27,567 nucleotides of DNA from Humitalea sp038323655 (GTDB lineage: Bacteria > Pseudomonadota > Alphaproteobacteria > Acetobacterales > Acetobacteraceae), in contig JBBQHE010000024.1 of the NCBI GenBank assembly GCA_038323655.1, positions 1 to 27,567 of the forward strand, read 5' to 3'. Positions 16,066 through 23,236 of this stretch are shown here, one piece after another. The notes below the pieces were generated by a model. The model saw only the letters and a program-made list of their open reading frames with translations. It had not been told where the DNA came from and did not search any database. The translations under genes were made by a program, and so were the position numbers. Numbering within the stretch: the stretch's first letter is position 1; each line of letters begins with the position of its first letter.

Positions 16066-17672
16066 CCCTTGGTCAGCAGGCGGAAGTCAGGTTCGCGGCA
16101 GGGCCAGAACTGATAGCCGCCGATGTTCCGCTGCATCGCCACGTCGTGGAAGGGCTGGGCGATCGGGATGAAGGGCACGTCCTGCATGCCCAATTCCAGG
16201 AAGCCACGCACCGCTTCGGCATAGGCCGGCGCGTTCGGCGCAAAACGTGCCGCATCGATCAGCCGGTCCATCGCCGGGTTCTGGTAGGCGGCGACGTTGA
16301 AGATCGAATTGTTGCCGTGGTAGTTCCAGAAGAAGAAGTAGTCGGGCCAATCGAGCCAGCCGCCGAAACGGTTGATCACCATCGGCGCCGTCTTCTTGTT
16401 CAACTCGCCGCGGAAATTCGCACCCGGGATTTTGTTCAACTCGACGGTAATGCCGATCTGCGCCAACGCTTCCTTGACCAGCACGGCCATGGGCTCGGCG
16501 ATGGTGGCCGTGCCCGCATCCAGCACCAGCGAGGTGCTGAACGGCGCCACGCCGGATTCCGCCATCAGCGCCCGCGCCCGGGCGATATTGCTGGAATAGG
16601 GGAAGGGCACCGGCCAGGTCAGCTGCGCGGGTGTGGAAGGCCCGCCCCACATCGGCACGCCGCGCCCGAACAGCGAGGCCTGCATGATCTGTTCATAGGG
16701 GATGGCCCAGGCCACGGCCTGGCGCAGCTTCACATTGTTGAACGGCGGATTGGCGCTGTTCAGCGCGACATACCAGATCGCATTCGGCACCGGCACGGCG
16801 GACACCCGCACCCGCCCGGCCGCGGCCAGGTCGGAGAAATCCTTGGGCGGCAGGCCGTAGGAGATATCGGCGTCGCCACGTTCGATCAGCGCCCGCCGCG
16901 TGCTGGGGGAGGGGATGTCGCGCGCGATGACGCGGCGCAGCTTGGGCAGCGTGCCGTTCTTCCAGTCGTCGTTGCGGATGTAGATGGTCTCGGTGCCGGG
17001 ACGCCAGGCCTCGACGCGGAAGGCACCGCCGCCGGCGATGTTGTTCTTGAGGTAATCCTTGGCCCAGACGTCGCCGCCGGAATTGCGGATCGCCAGTTCG
17101 CTGTCGAAGACGAAAGGAATGGTGACCGCGAGGTTCGGCATGCTGAGCTTGTCACGGCGCAGGTAGTCGAGGCGGAAGGTCTTTTCGTCCAGCGCCACGA
17201 ATTGCTCGGGCTTTTCCAGCGACCCCGCATTCATCTGCGTGGTGGCGAAGCCGCCGATGCTGACGGCGCGGTCCATCGACCATTTCACATCCCGCGCGGT
17301 GACGGGGCGGCCGCTATGGAATCGGGCATCTGCACGGATTTTGAACGTCGTGCTCGTGCCATCGCTGGCATCCTGCCAGGACTCGGCCAATTCGCCTTCC
17401 AGCGCATTGATGTCGAAGCTGGTGGTCACGTCATCGACCCGCACCTGCTTGAACTTCACCAGGCGGTCGTAGCAGTTCAGCGCCACGCCGTTCACCGGCT
17501 GGGACGAGCCGATGCCCTGCATGTCCAGGCTGTTCGGCCCGTATTCCTGCACCAGCAACAGGGTCTCGTTCCGCGTCGGCGCGCCCTGGGCTGCGGCCGA
17601 AGAAGGCGCCAGCGCGGGGGCCGTCAGGGCGGGGGCGGCCGCGACCGCCTTCAGGACATCACGACGCTTCAT
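16062..17672 (-). CDS. ABC transporter substrate-binding protein, family 5, Tat-exported
   Basis: This 536-residue protein is a family 5 (peptide/nickel/dipeptide) periplasmic binding protein and the first gene of the ABC operon. The N-terminus MKRRDVLKAVAAAPALTAPA, followed by an Ala-rich stretch and AAAQGAP, is a twin-arginine-type signal. Family features include LVKFKQV...ELAESWQ near the start, FKIRADARFHSGRPVTARDV and LRQAVAWAIPYEQI. I prefer ATG 17672 because GGAG lies 7 bases upstream and the Tat motif is then N-terminal; ATG 17693 is in frame but has no ribosome site. The ligand is unknown: family members bind peptides, sugars, opines or metal chelates. The upstream neighbour is glpD on the same strand, 43 bases away, with an inverted repeat between. 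Confidence 0.93.
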   Translation of the reverse strand: MKRRDVLKAVAAAPALTAPALAPSSAAAQGAPTRNETLLLVQEYGPNSLDMQGIGSSQPVNGVALNCYDRLVKFKQVRVDDVTTSFDINALEGELAESWQDASDGTSTTFKIRADARFHSGRPVTARDVKWSMDRAVSIGGFATTQMNAGSLEKPEQFVALDEKTFRLDYLRRDKLSMPNLAVTIPFVFDSELAIRNSGGDVWAKDYLKNNIAGGGAFRVEAWRPGTETIYIRNDDWKNGTLPKLRRVIARDIPSPSTRRALIERGDADISYGLPPKDFSDLAAAGRVRVSAVPVPNAIWYVALNSANPPFNNVKLRQAVAWAIPYEQIMQASLFGRGVPMWGGPSTPAQLTWPVPFPYSSNIARARALMAESGVAPFSTSLVLDAGTATIAEPMAVLVKEALAQIGITVELNKIPGANFRGELNKKTAPMVINRFGGWLDWPDYFFFWNYHGNNSIFNVAAYQNPAMDRLIDAARFAPNAPAYAEAVRGFLELGMQDVPFIPIAQPFHDVAMQRNIGGYQFWPCREPDFRLLTKG

Positions 17673-17681
17673 CGGGAGGCT

Positions 17682-17704
17682 CCAGACCTTCATTGCAGGT
17701 CTGG
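17682..17704. promoter_or_regulatory. 8-bp perfect inverted repeat in the glpD to ABC-operon leader
   Basis: CCAGACCT (17682-17689) and AGGTCTGG (17697-17704) are perfect inverted arms with a 7-base spacer. The repeat lies between the stop of glpD and the start of the binding-protein gene, ten bases before the ribosome-proximal start. It could be an operator for a dimeric regulator, a weak terminator for glpD without a T-run, or an mRNA-stabilising hairpin. The symmetry is seen; the role is inferred. Confidence 0.5.
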
Positions 17705-17715
17705 CACAGCAAGGC

Positions 17716-19179
17716 CTATGCCAGCAGCGCCTCGATCGCCCGCGCGGCCCGCGCCTGGCCCGCCGGATCCAGATGCAGGCCGCGCTTGGTCCGGCGCCAG
17801 AGCACGTCTTCCGCCGTGCGGGCGAATTCGTGATCCTTCATCCAGGCAATTTCCTGGGCAAAGAGCCCGGCGCCGAGATCGGGGCCGAGGTCGTTCAGCC
17901 CCTCGGCCCCGGCCAGGACCAGGTCGATCTCGGCGCCGTAGCAGCGCAGCATCCGCGCCAGCACCGGCCGCGGCAGCCAGGGGAAGCGCGCGGCCGCGGC
18001 GTCCTCGAACGCTGGCAGCGACTGCCCGCCCAGATCCCCGCCCGGCAGCACCGATCCCGCGGTCCAGGGTCGCCCCGCCGTGCCCAGCGCCCGGCAGAGC
18101 TGGTCCACCGCTTCCTCGGCCAAGTGGCGAAAGGTGGTGATCTTGCCGCCATAGACCGTCAGCAGCGGGGCGCCCGCCGTATCCATCCGCAACACATAGT
18201 CGCGCGTCACCTCGGATGCCGCGGCCGCCCCGTCGTCGAACAAGGGCCGCACCCCGGCGTAGCGCCAGACGATGTCGGCCGGCGTCACGGGCCTTGCGAA
18301 CTGCGTGGAGACGGCGGCGCAGAGATAGGCTTCCTCGGCGGGCGTGCAGACGGGTGCTTCCTCGCCCTGGGCTTCGTCCGTCGTGCCGATCAGGCTGAAA
18401 TCGGTTTCGTAGGGGATAACGAAGACCACGCGGCCGTCATCGTTCTGCAGGATGAAGGCCTGGTCGCCGCCATAAAGCCGCGGCACGACGATATGGCTGC
18501 CGCGGATCAGCCGGACCCGGCCGGTCGCGACCGCCCCGGTCGCGGCCTGGGCCTGCATCACCCAGGGGCCGGCGGCGTTCACCAGCGCCCGCGCATGCAG
18601 CACGCGCCCGCCCGCCAGCCGGGCGATCCAGCCATCGGGCACGCGGTCGGCGCCCTCGAAGCCCGTGCGCACCAGGATCTCGGCACCCTTGCGCGCCGCG
18701 TCCCGGGCGTTCAGCAGGGTCAGGCGGCTGTCCTCGACCCAGGCGTCGGAATAGGCGAAGCCGCGCGCCCCGGCCGTCAGCGGGGCCAGCAGCCTGTGCC
18801 CGGGCGCCAGCGTCTCGCTGCCCGGCAGCGTTACCCGCCGCGCCAGGTGGTCATAGAGGAACAGCCCCGCGCGGATCAGCCAGGCCGGGCGCATGGCGGG
18901 GCGGTGCGGCAGCACGAAGCGCAGCGGCCAGGCGATATGCGGCGCCAGGCGCAGCAGCACCTCACGCTCGGCCAGGGCCTCGCGCACCAGGCTGAATTCA
19001 TATTGTTCCAGATACCGCAACCCGCCGTGGATCAGCTTGGACGAGGCGGAGGAGGTCGCCCCGCCCAGGTCCCCACGCTCGACCAAGACGACCGACAGGC
19101 CGCGGCCGGCGGCGTCGCGCGCGATCCCGGCGCCGTTGATGCCGCCACCGATCACCAGGAGGTCACAGGTTTCCCGCAT
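17716..19179 (-). CDS. glpD: Aerobic glycerol-3-phosphate dehydrogenase
   Basis: The 487-residue flavoprotein oxidises sn-glycerol 3-phosphate to dihydroxyacetone phosphate and passes electrons to quinone at the inner membrane. The FAD-binding N-terminus is complete: DLLVIGGGINGAGIARDAAG, then VLVERGDLGGATSSASSKLI and HGGLRYLE, which is diagnostic for GlpD. Other family segments include LIRGSHIVVPRLY, VIPYETDFSLIGTTDE and YGGKITTFRHLAEEAVD. The C-terminal helical domain ends near the stop (KRGLHLDPAGQARAARAIEALLA, quoted in part as KRGLHLDPAG). I chose ATG 19179, where the FAD fold begins; 487 residues is close to the E. coli length of 501. The gene is divergent from a phosphonate-type binding protein, with a Pho-box-like repeat oriented toward glpD between them. 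No glpK, glpF or glpR is in the window. Confidence 0.95.
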   Translation of the reverse strand: MRETCDLLVIGGGINGAGIARDAAGRGLSVVLVERGDLGGATSSASSKLIHGGLRYLEQYEFSLVREALAEREVLLRLAPHIAWPLRFVLPHRPAMRPAWLIRAGLFLYDHLARRVTLPGSETLAPGHRLLAPLTAGARGFAYSDAWVEDSRLTLLNARDAARKGAEILVRTGFEGADRVPDGWIARLAGGRVLHARALVNAAGPWVMQAQAATGAVATGRVRLIRGSHIVVPRLYGGDQAFILQNDDGRVVFVIPYETDFSLIGTTDEAQGEEAPVCTPAEEAYLCAAVSTQFARPVTPADIVWRYAGVRPLFDDGAAAASEVTRDYVLRMDTAGAPLLTVYGGKITTFRHLAEEAVDQLCRALGTAGRPWTAGSVLPGGDLGGQSLPAFEDAAAARFPWLPRPVLARMLRCYGAEIDLVLAGAEGLNDLGPDLGAGLFAQEIAWMKDHEFARTAEDVLWRRTKRGLHLDPAGQARAARAIEALLA

Positions 19180-19227
19180 GGCACCACCATGGGGCGCCAC
19201 GTCCCGGCTGGAAAGGCAACGGCTTTC

Positions 19228-19245
19228 GTGACAAGACCATGACAC
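19228..19245 (-). promoter_or_regulatory. Pho-box-like direct repeat between glpD and the PhnD-like gene
   Basis: On the minus strand this reads GTGTCAT-GGTC-TTGTCAC: two 7-mers separated by 4 bases, an 11-bp period. The Pho-box consensus is two CTGTCAT-like units with the same spacing; both TGTCA cores are perfect here, while the 4-base spacer is not AT-rich. The site lies 49 bases upstream of glpD and 20 bases upstream of the divergent binding-protein gene. PhoB control is an inference from pattern and gene content. Confidence 0.5.
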
Positions 19246-19265
19246 TTTTCCACCGGAGCACCGCC

Positions 19266-20249
19266 ATGCACCGCCGCAGCCTCGCCGCCCTGTTTCTCGC
19301 TGGAAGCGCCCAGGCCCAGACCCAGACCCAGACCCAGGCCCAGACCCAGGGCGTCGCCACCCATCCCATGCCCCCGGCCGGCCGCCGCGCCTGGGCGGCG
19401 CAGATCCCCGTGCTGCGCTTCGGCATTCTGGGGGGCGAGAACGAGGCCGACCGCATCGGCCGCTACGACGGCTATCGCCGGCTGCTGGAGGAGAATTTCG
19501 GCATCCCCGTCCGGCTGCTCTTCGCCGCCGACTACGCCGGGGTGCAGCAGGCCTTTGCGGCGAAGCAGCTGGAAGCCTCCTACATGTCGCCCGCCGCCTA
19601 TGCCGCCACCTGGATGGACACCAACGGCGGGGTCGAGCCGCTGCTGGTGACGCGGGAGGCCGATGGCAGCACTTCTTACGTTTCGGTGATGTATGTCCGG
19701 GCCGACAGCGGCATCGCGGCGCTGGAGCAGATGCGCGGCAAGGCGATGGGCTGGGCCGACCCCAATTCGGCCAGCGGCTACCTCATTCCGCGGTCGGAGA
19801 TGCGGGCTGCCGGCATCAACCCCGACCAGTTCTTCAGCCGCACCGGCTTCGCCGGCGGACATGAGCAGTTGATGGTCGCCGTCCTCGGGCGGCAGTTCGA
19901 TGCCGGCGTCGCCTGGGCCAGCGGCCAGGGCGAGATGTCGGAGGGGTTTTCGCGCGGGGCGCTGCGCGCGGCGGTGGACAAGGGGCTGCTGCGGATGGCC
20001 GATATCCGCATCATCTGGCGGTCCCGCCCCATCCAGAACGGGCCGCTGGTGGTCCGCAGCGACCTGCCGGACAGCTTCAAGCAGGACATGGTGGCCTTCC
20101 ACCTGGCCCTGCCTGGCTATGCGCCGGAGATCCACCGCGCCATCGAACGCGGCAGCGCGATCGGCTGGGCGCCGACGCGGCACGAGGATTACGCCGTTTT
20201 CGTCGACATGCGGCGGGTCGAGGCGCAGGAACGCCGCCGGCGCAACTGA
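19266..20249 (+). CDS. PhnD-family phosphate/phosphonate ABC substrate-binding protein (orphan)
   Basis: The 327-residue exported protein matches the PhnD (phosphate/phosphite/phosphonate binding) fold. It has VLRFGILGGENEADRIGRYDGYRRLLEE in adjacent pieces, then FGIPVRLLFAADYAGVQQAFAAKQLEASYMSPAAY, here cited as QLEASYMSPAAY, and the conserved GWADPNSASGYLIPRSEM segment (PhnD proteins have ADPNSTSGYLVP). A signal peptide (MHRRSLAALFLAGSAQAQ) is followed by a Gln-Thr repeat. I choose ATG 19266 because GGAG lies 8 bases upstream and the signal peptide then starts cleanly; ATG 19239 would fall inside the Pho-box-like repeat. No phnC or phnE transporter genes are adjacent, so the protein either serves a distant transporter or acts as a sensor. 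The ligand is not certain. Confidence 0.88.
   Translation: MHRRSLAALFLAGSAQAQTQTQTQAQTQGVATHPMPPAGRRAWAAQIPVLRFGILGGENEADRIGRYDGYRRLLEENFGIPVRLLFAADYAGVQQAFAAKQLEASYMSPAAYAATWMDTNGGVEPLLVTREADGSTSYVSVMYVRADSGIAALEQMRGKAMGWADPNSASGYLIPRSEMRAAGINPDQFFSRTGFAGGHEQLMVAVLGRQFDAGVAWASGQGEMSEGFSRGALRAAVDKGLLRMADIRIIWRSRPIQNGPLVVRSDLPDSFKQDMVAFHLALPGYAPEIHRAIERGSAIGWAPTRHEDYAVFVDMRRVEAQERRRRN
19311..19352 (+). repeat. Seven CAG(A/G)CC-type hexamers at the signal-peptide junction
   Basis: Seven consecutive 6-base units (CAGGCC, CAGACC x3, CAGGCC, CAGACC, CAGGGC) encode QAQTQTQTQAQTQG right at the predicted cleavage site of the PhnD-like protein. Because each unit is two codons, slippage would add or remove residues without shifting frame. 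The stretch lies in the flexible linker, where length changes should be tolerated. Confidence 0.9.
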
Positions 20250-20306
20250 CCCAGGCCGGACCTCCCCGCTGTGGACGCGCGCCGCCGGGGCGCCTATTCC
20301 CCTGCC

Positions 20307-20846
20307 ATGCTTCGCCCTTGTCACCTGATCGGCGCCCTGTGTGCGGGCGCCTTGCTGCTGCCCGTGCCGGCGATGGCCCAGGCGCCCGCCCGCCCGCCCC
20401 CGGCCCCGGCCGCAGGCCCTCGCCCAATCGGCACCTTCGGCGCCTGGACGGCTGCCTTGCATACCGAAAACGGCGCCCGCGTCTGCTACATGCTGGCCCG
20501 CGCCAATCGCGAGACCAACCCGGCCCGCGCCCCCACCCTGACCGTTACCCACCGCACCGGCCTGCGCGACCAGGTGGCGCTGCAGGGCGAGGGGCTGTGT
20601 TTCCAGCGCAACGCCGCAGGCACGCTGAAGGTGGGCGAGACGGACCTGCCGCTGACCACCCATGGCGACACCGCCTATGCCCGCGACAACCGCGCCGCCA
20701 TCGCAGCACTCCGTGGCGGGCGGGACGCGGTGGCCCGCCTGCCAGGCCCGAACGGCCGCGGCACGACCAGCGAGACCTTTCCCCTGAACGGCTTTTCAGC
20801 GGCCTATGACGCCATCGCGCGGGAATGCCCGGCGCCCCGTCGATGA
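20307..20846 (+). CDS. IalB-like exported protein (invasion-associated locus B family)
   Basis: The 179-residue product has a signal peptide (MLRPCHLIGALCAGALLLPVPAMAQ) and a Pro/Ala linker. The mature part resembles the invasion-associated locus B family common in alphaproteobacteria: FGAWTAA, then VCYMLARA, TLTVTHR, LTTHGDTAYARDN, and a final RGTTSETFPLNGFSAAYDAI. The cysteines after the signal peptide are Cys60, Cys98 and Cys174. IalB proteins are periplasmic or surface-linked beta-sandwich proteins whose biochemical role is not settled; most carriers are not pathogens. The ATG at 20307 is chosen for the signal peptide, although no clear ribosome site precedes it. Its stop overlaps the rlmN start by four bases (ATGA), so the two are probably co-translated. 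Confidence 0.82.
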   Translation: MLRPCHLIGALCAGALLLPVPAMAQAPARPPPAPAAGPRPIGTFGAWTAALHTENGARVCYMLARANRETNPARAPTLTVTHRTGLRDQVALQGEGLCFQRNAAGTLKVGETDLPLTTHGDTAYARDNRAAIAALRGGRDAVARLPGPNGRGTTSETFPLNGFSAAYDAIARECPAPRR

Positions 20847-22006
20847 ATGCCGACCTCACCGCGGCCGAACGGGACCGCATCCTGGCCAAGTCGGCGATTT
20901 TTGCGCCCCCGCCCGCCGTGCTGCCCGACGGGCGGCGGGAATTGGTCGGGCTGACACGCGAGGAACTGGCGGCCGAGATGGTCGCCATCGGCGAAAAGCC
21001 GTTCCGCGCCAAGCAACTCTGGCACTGGATCTACCACCAGGGCGCGACCGATTTCGCCGTGATGTCCAGCATCGCCAAGCCGATGCAGCAGAAGCTGGCG
21101 GAGCGCTTCGTGGTCGGCCGGCCGGAGGTGACGACCGAACAGACCTCGACCGACGGCACCCGCAAGTTCCTGTTCCGCTACCGCGACGGGCAGCAGGTGG
21201 AGACCGTGTATATCCCGGCCTTCGAGCGTGGCTCCGTCTGCATCTCGACCCAGGTCGGCTGCACGCTTTCCTGCAAGTTCTGCCACACCGGCACGCAAAA
21301 ACTGACGCGCAACCTCGGCGCTGCCGAGATCATCGGCCAGTTCATGGCCGCCCGCGATTCCTACGCCGAATGGCCGAGCCCCGATGGCGAGCAGCCGCGC
21401 CTGCTGTCCAACATCGTGGTGATGGGCATGGGCGAGCCGCTCTACAACTACGAAGCCACCGCCAAGGCTTTGCGCATCGCGATGGATGGCGAGGGCATCG
21501 GCCTGTCGCGCCGGCGCATCACGCTCTCGACAAGCGGGGTCGTGCCGATGATGGACCGCTGCGGGCAGGAACTCGGCGTGAACCTGGCCGTGTCGCTGCA
21601 TGCCGTCACGGATGCGTTGCGCGACGAGATCGTGCCGCTGAACCGCAAGTATCCGATCGCGGAACTGCTCGCCGCCTGCCGCCGCTATCCCGGGGCGACC
21701 AATGCGCGGCGCATCACCTTCGAATACGTGATGCTGCGCGGCATCAACGACAGCCCGGCCGAGGCGCGGGAGCTGGTGCGGCTGCTGCACGGCTTGCCGG
21801 CCAAGGTGAACCTGATCCCCTTCAACCCCTGGCCCGGCAGCCCCTACCAGACCAGCACGGGGGCGGCGGTGAACGCCTTCGCCGATATCGTGTCGGAGGC
21901 GGGATATTCCTCGCCGGTGCGGCGGCCGCGGGGGCGGGATATCCTGGCCGCCTGCGGACAGTTGCGGACGGAGAATGAGCGGGTGCGGCGGGAGCCTGGC
22001 GCCTGA
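20843..22006 (+). CDS. rlmN: 23S rRNA/tRNA adenine-2 methyltransferase RlmN (radical SAM)
   Basis: The 387-residue enzyme methylates C2 of A2503 in 23S rRNA and of A37 in some tRNAs. The radical-SAM cluster ligands are Cys140, Cys144 and Cys147 in GCTLSCKFCHTG. The two extra catalytic cysteines are present: Cys133 (seven before the first ligand, as Cys118 in E. coli) and Cys371 in RGRDILAACGQL (as Cys355). Other family landmarks are KPFRAKQLWHWIY, NIVVMGMGEPLYNY, ITLSTSGVVP and NLAVSLHA. I choose ATG 20843, which overlaps the upstream stop as ATGA; an in-frame ATG at 20825 would add six residues. The MFS gene follows closely, so a small operon is likely. Confidence 0.96.
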   Translation: MNADLTAAERDRILAKSAIFAPPPAVLPDGRRELVGLTREELAAEMVAIGEKPFRAKQLWHWIYHQGATDFAVMSSIAKPMQQKLAERFVVGRPEVTTEQTSTDGTRKFLFRYRDGQQVETVYIPAFERGSVCISTQVGCTLSCKFCHTGTQKLTRNLGAAEIIGQFMAARDSYAEWPSPDGEQPRLLSNIVVMGMGEPLYNYEATAKALRIAMDGEGIGLSRRRITLSTSGVVPMMDRCGQELGVNLAVSLHAVTDALRDEIVPLNRKYPIAELLAACRRYPGATNARRITFEYVMLRGINDSPAEARELVRLLHGLPAKVNLIPFNPWPGSPYQTSTGAAVNAFADIVSEAGYSSPVRRPRGRDILAACGQLRTENERVRREPGA

Positions 22007-22026
22007 CCTCCCCGGTCACCGCGCTG

Positions 22027-23172
22027 TTGCCGGTGCTGATCGCGTCGACCTTCATTTCCGGCGCTGGCTTGCGGATGCTGGACCCGCTTCTGCCGATGAT
22101 GGCGGGCGAGTTTTCTGTCGCTGTGGGCGCCATGTCGCCGATCATTGCGGGCTTTGCGCTGGCCTATGCCGCCGGCCAGGTGGTGATCGGGCCGGTCGGC
22201 GACCGTTTCGGCAAGCTGCGGGTGCTGACCCTGTCGCTGTTCCTGTTTGCCGCGGCCATTGCCGCCTGTGCGGTGGCGGGCGACCTGCCGGCGCTGACGC
22301 TCGCGCGGGCCGCCGCCGGCGGGGCGGCGGCGGCCATCTTCCCGCTGGGCCTTGCCTGGGTCGCCGATAACGTGCCCTTCGCGACGCGGCAGGCGATGAT
22401 CGGGCGGCTGCTGACGGGCATGGTGCTGTCGCAGCTGTTTGCCGGCCCGGTGTCGGGCATCATCGGCGATGCCTTTGGCTGGCGCGCGTCCTTTGCCACG
22501 CTGTCGGTGCTGGCGCTGGCCGTGGGGGTGCTGCTGGCCTGGCGGGTTGGCGGCCTGCCGGCGCCGCCGCCGCGCGCCGGGGGCTTGGGGCTGTCCAACT
22601 ACCTGTTGCTGGCCAGGCGCCCGGCGGCCAGGCTGCTGCTGACGGCGACCTTCATCGATGGTTTTTGCCTGTTCGGCGGCGCCTTTCCCTTCATCGCCGC
22701 CTTCCTGATCGAGGATTTTGGCCTGTCGGCCGCGGCGGCCGGGTTGTTGATCGCGGGCTTTGGCCTGGGGTCGCTGCTCTATACCCGCAGCGCCGGCTGG
22801 ATGCTGGCGCGGATCGGTGAGGGCGGCATGTTCGCCGCCGGCGGCGGGGTGGTGGGCCTGGGGCTGCTGCTGATGGCCTTGGCCCCCGGCTGGTGGGCGG
22901 TGGCGCTGTTGCAGCCGGTGATGGGCCTGGCTTTCTTTACCCTGCACGGCACCTTGCAGGCGCGGGCGACCGAGGCGCTGCCGGAAGCCCGGGCCACCGC
23001 AGTCTCGGCCTTCGCCCTCTGCCTGTTCCTCGGGCAGAGCATCGGCAGCCTGGCCTTTGGCGTGCTGATCCATGCGGCCGGGTATCGCGCGGCCTTTGCG
23101 GTGGCGGGGGTGGTGGTGGTGGGGTTGGGGTTGTGGGCGCGGGCGGTGCTGGTCAGGCGGGTGGGGGCCTAG
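22027..23172 (+). CDS. MFS transporter, DHA1-like exporter
   Basis: The roughly 381-residue protein is a 12-helix major facilitator. The first helix includes LIASTFISGAGLRMLDPLLP, a pattern common in DHA1-type sugar or drug exporters. Motif A between helices 2 and 3 is GPVGDRFGKLRVL. A central loop (GLPAPPPRAGGLGLSNYLLL) separates the two six-helix halves. No ATG suits the N-terminus: TTG at 22027 keeps the first helix; CTG 22003 (with GGGAG 8 bases upstream) and GTG 22033 are alternatives, and ATG 22075 would cut into helix 1. The gene begins 20 bases after rlmN. The export substrate is unknown. Confidence 0.87.
   Translation: MPVLIASTFISGAGLRMLDPLLPMMAGEFSVAVGAMSPIIAGFALAYAAGQVVIGPVGDRFGKLRVLTLSLFLFAAAIAACAVAGDLPALTLARAAAGGAAAAIFPLGLAWVADNVPFATRQAMIGRLLTGMVLSQLFAGPVSGIIGDAFGWRASFATLSVLALAVGVLLAWRVGGLPAPPPRAGGLGLSNYLLLARRPAARLLLTATFIDGFCLFGGAFPFIAAFLIEDFGLSAAAAGLLIAGFGLGSLLYTRSAGWMLARIGEGGMFAAGGGVVGLGLLLMALAPGWWAVALLQPVMGLAFFTLHGTLQARATEALPEARATAVSAFALCLFLGQSIGSLAFGVLIHAAGYRAAFAVAGVVVVGLGLWARAVLVRRVGA
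23121..23143 (+). other. Potential G-quadruplex at the 3' end of the MFS gene
   Basis: Four G-runs (GGGG, GGGG, GGG, GGG) are separated by loops of 2, 4 and 3 bases, which fits the standard G-quadruplex pattern on the coding strand; another run of five G lies just upstream (23106-23110). It encodes part of the last membrane helix (V and G residues), so it may simply reflect GC-rich coding of a Val/Gly-rich segment. Confidence 0.5.
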
Positions 23173-23182
23173 GCGCCGTCTT

Positions 23183-23217
23183 GCCCGCCCTGCCCTGCGC
23201 GGGCATACGCGGCGGGC
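23183..23217 (+). promoter_or_regulatory. Alternative hairpins in the argG leader
   Basis: GCCCGCC (23183-23189) can pair with GCGGGC (23199-23204) or with GGCGGGC (23211-23217), so two mutually exclusive hairpins are possible just upstream of argG. No leader peptide or T-run is visible. It may be an attenuation-like or terminator structure, or chance pairing in GC-rich sequence. Confidence 0.3.
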
Positions 23218-23236
23218 TGATCTGGGGACCCGCGCC

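Noticed and set aside
19152..20663. 503-codon minus-strand frame across the PhnD-like and IalB-like genes
   Set aside because: Spans two plus-strand genes with signal peptides and clear families; composition is that of an antisense shadow.
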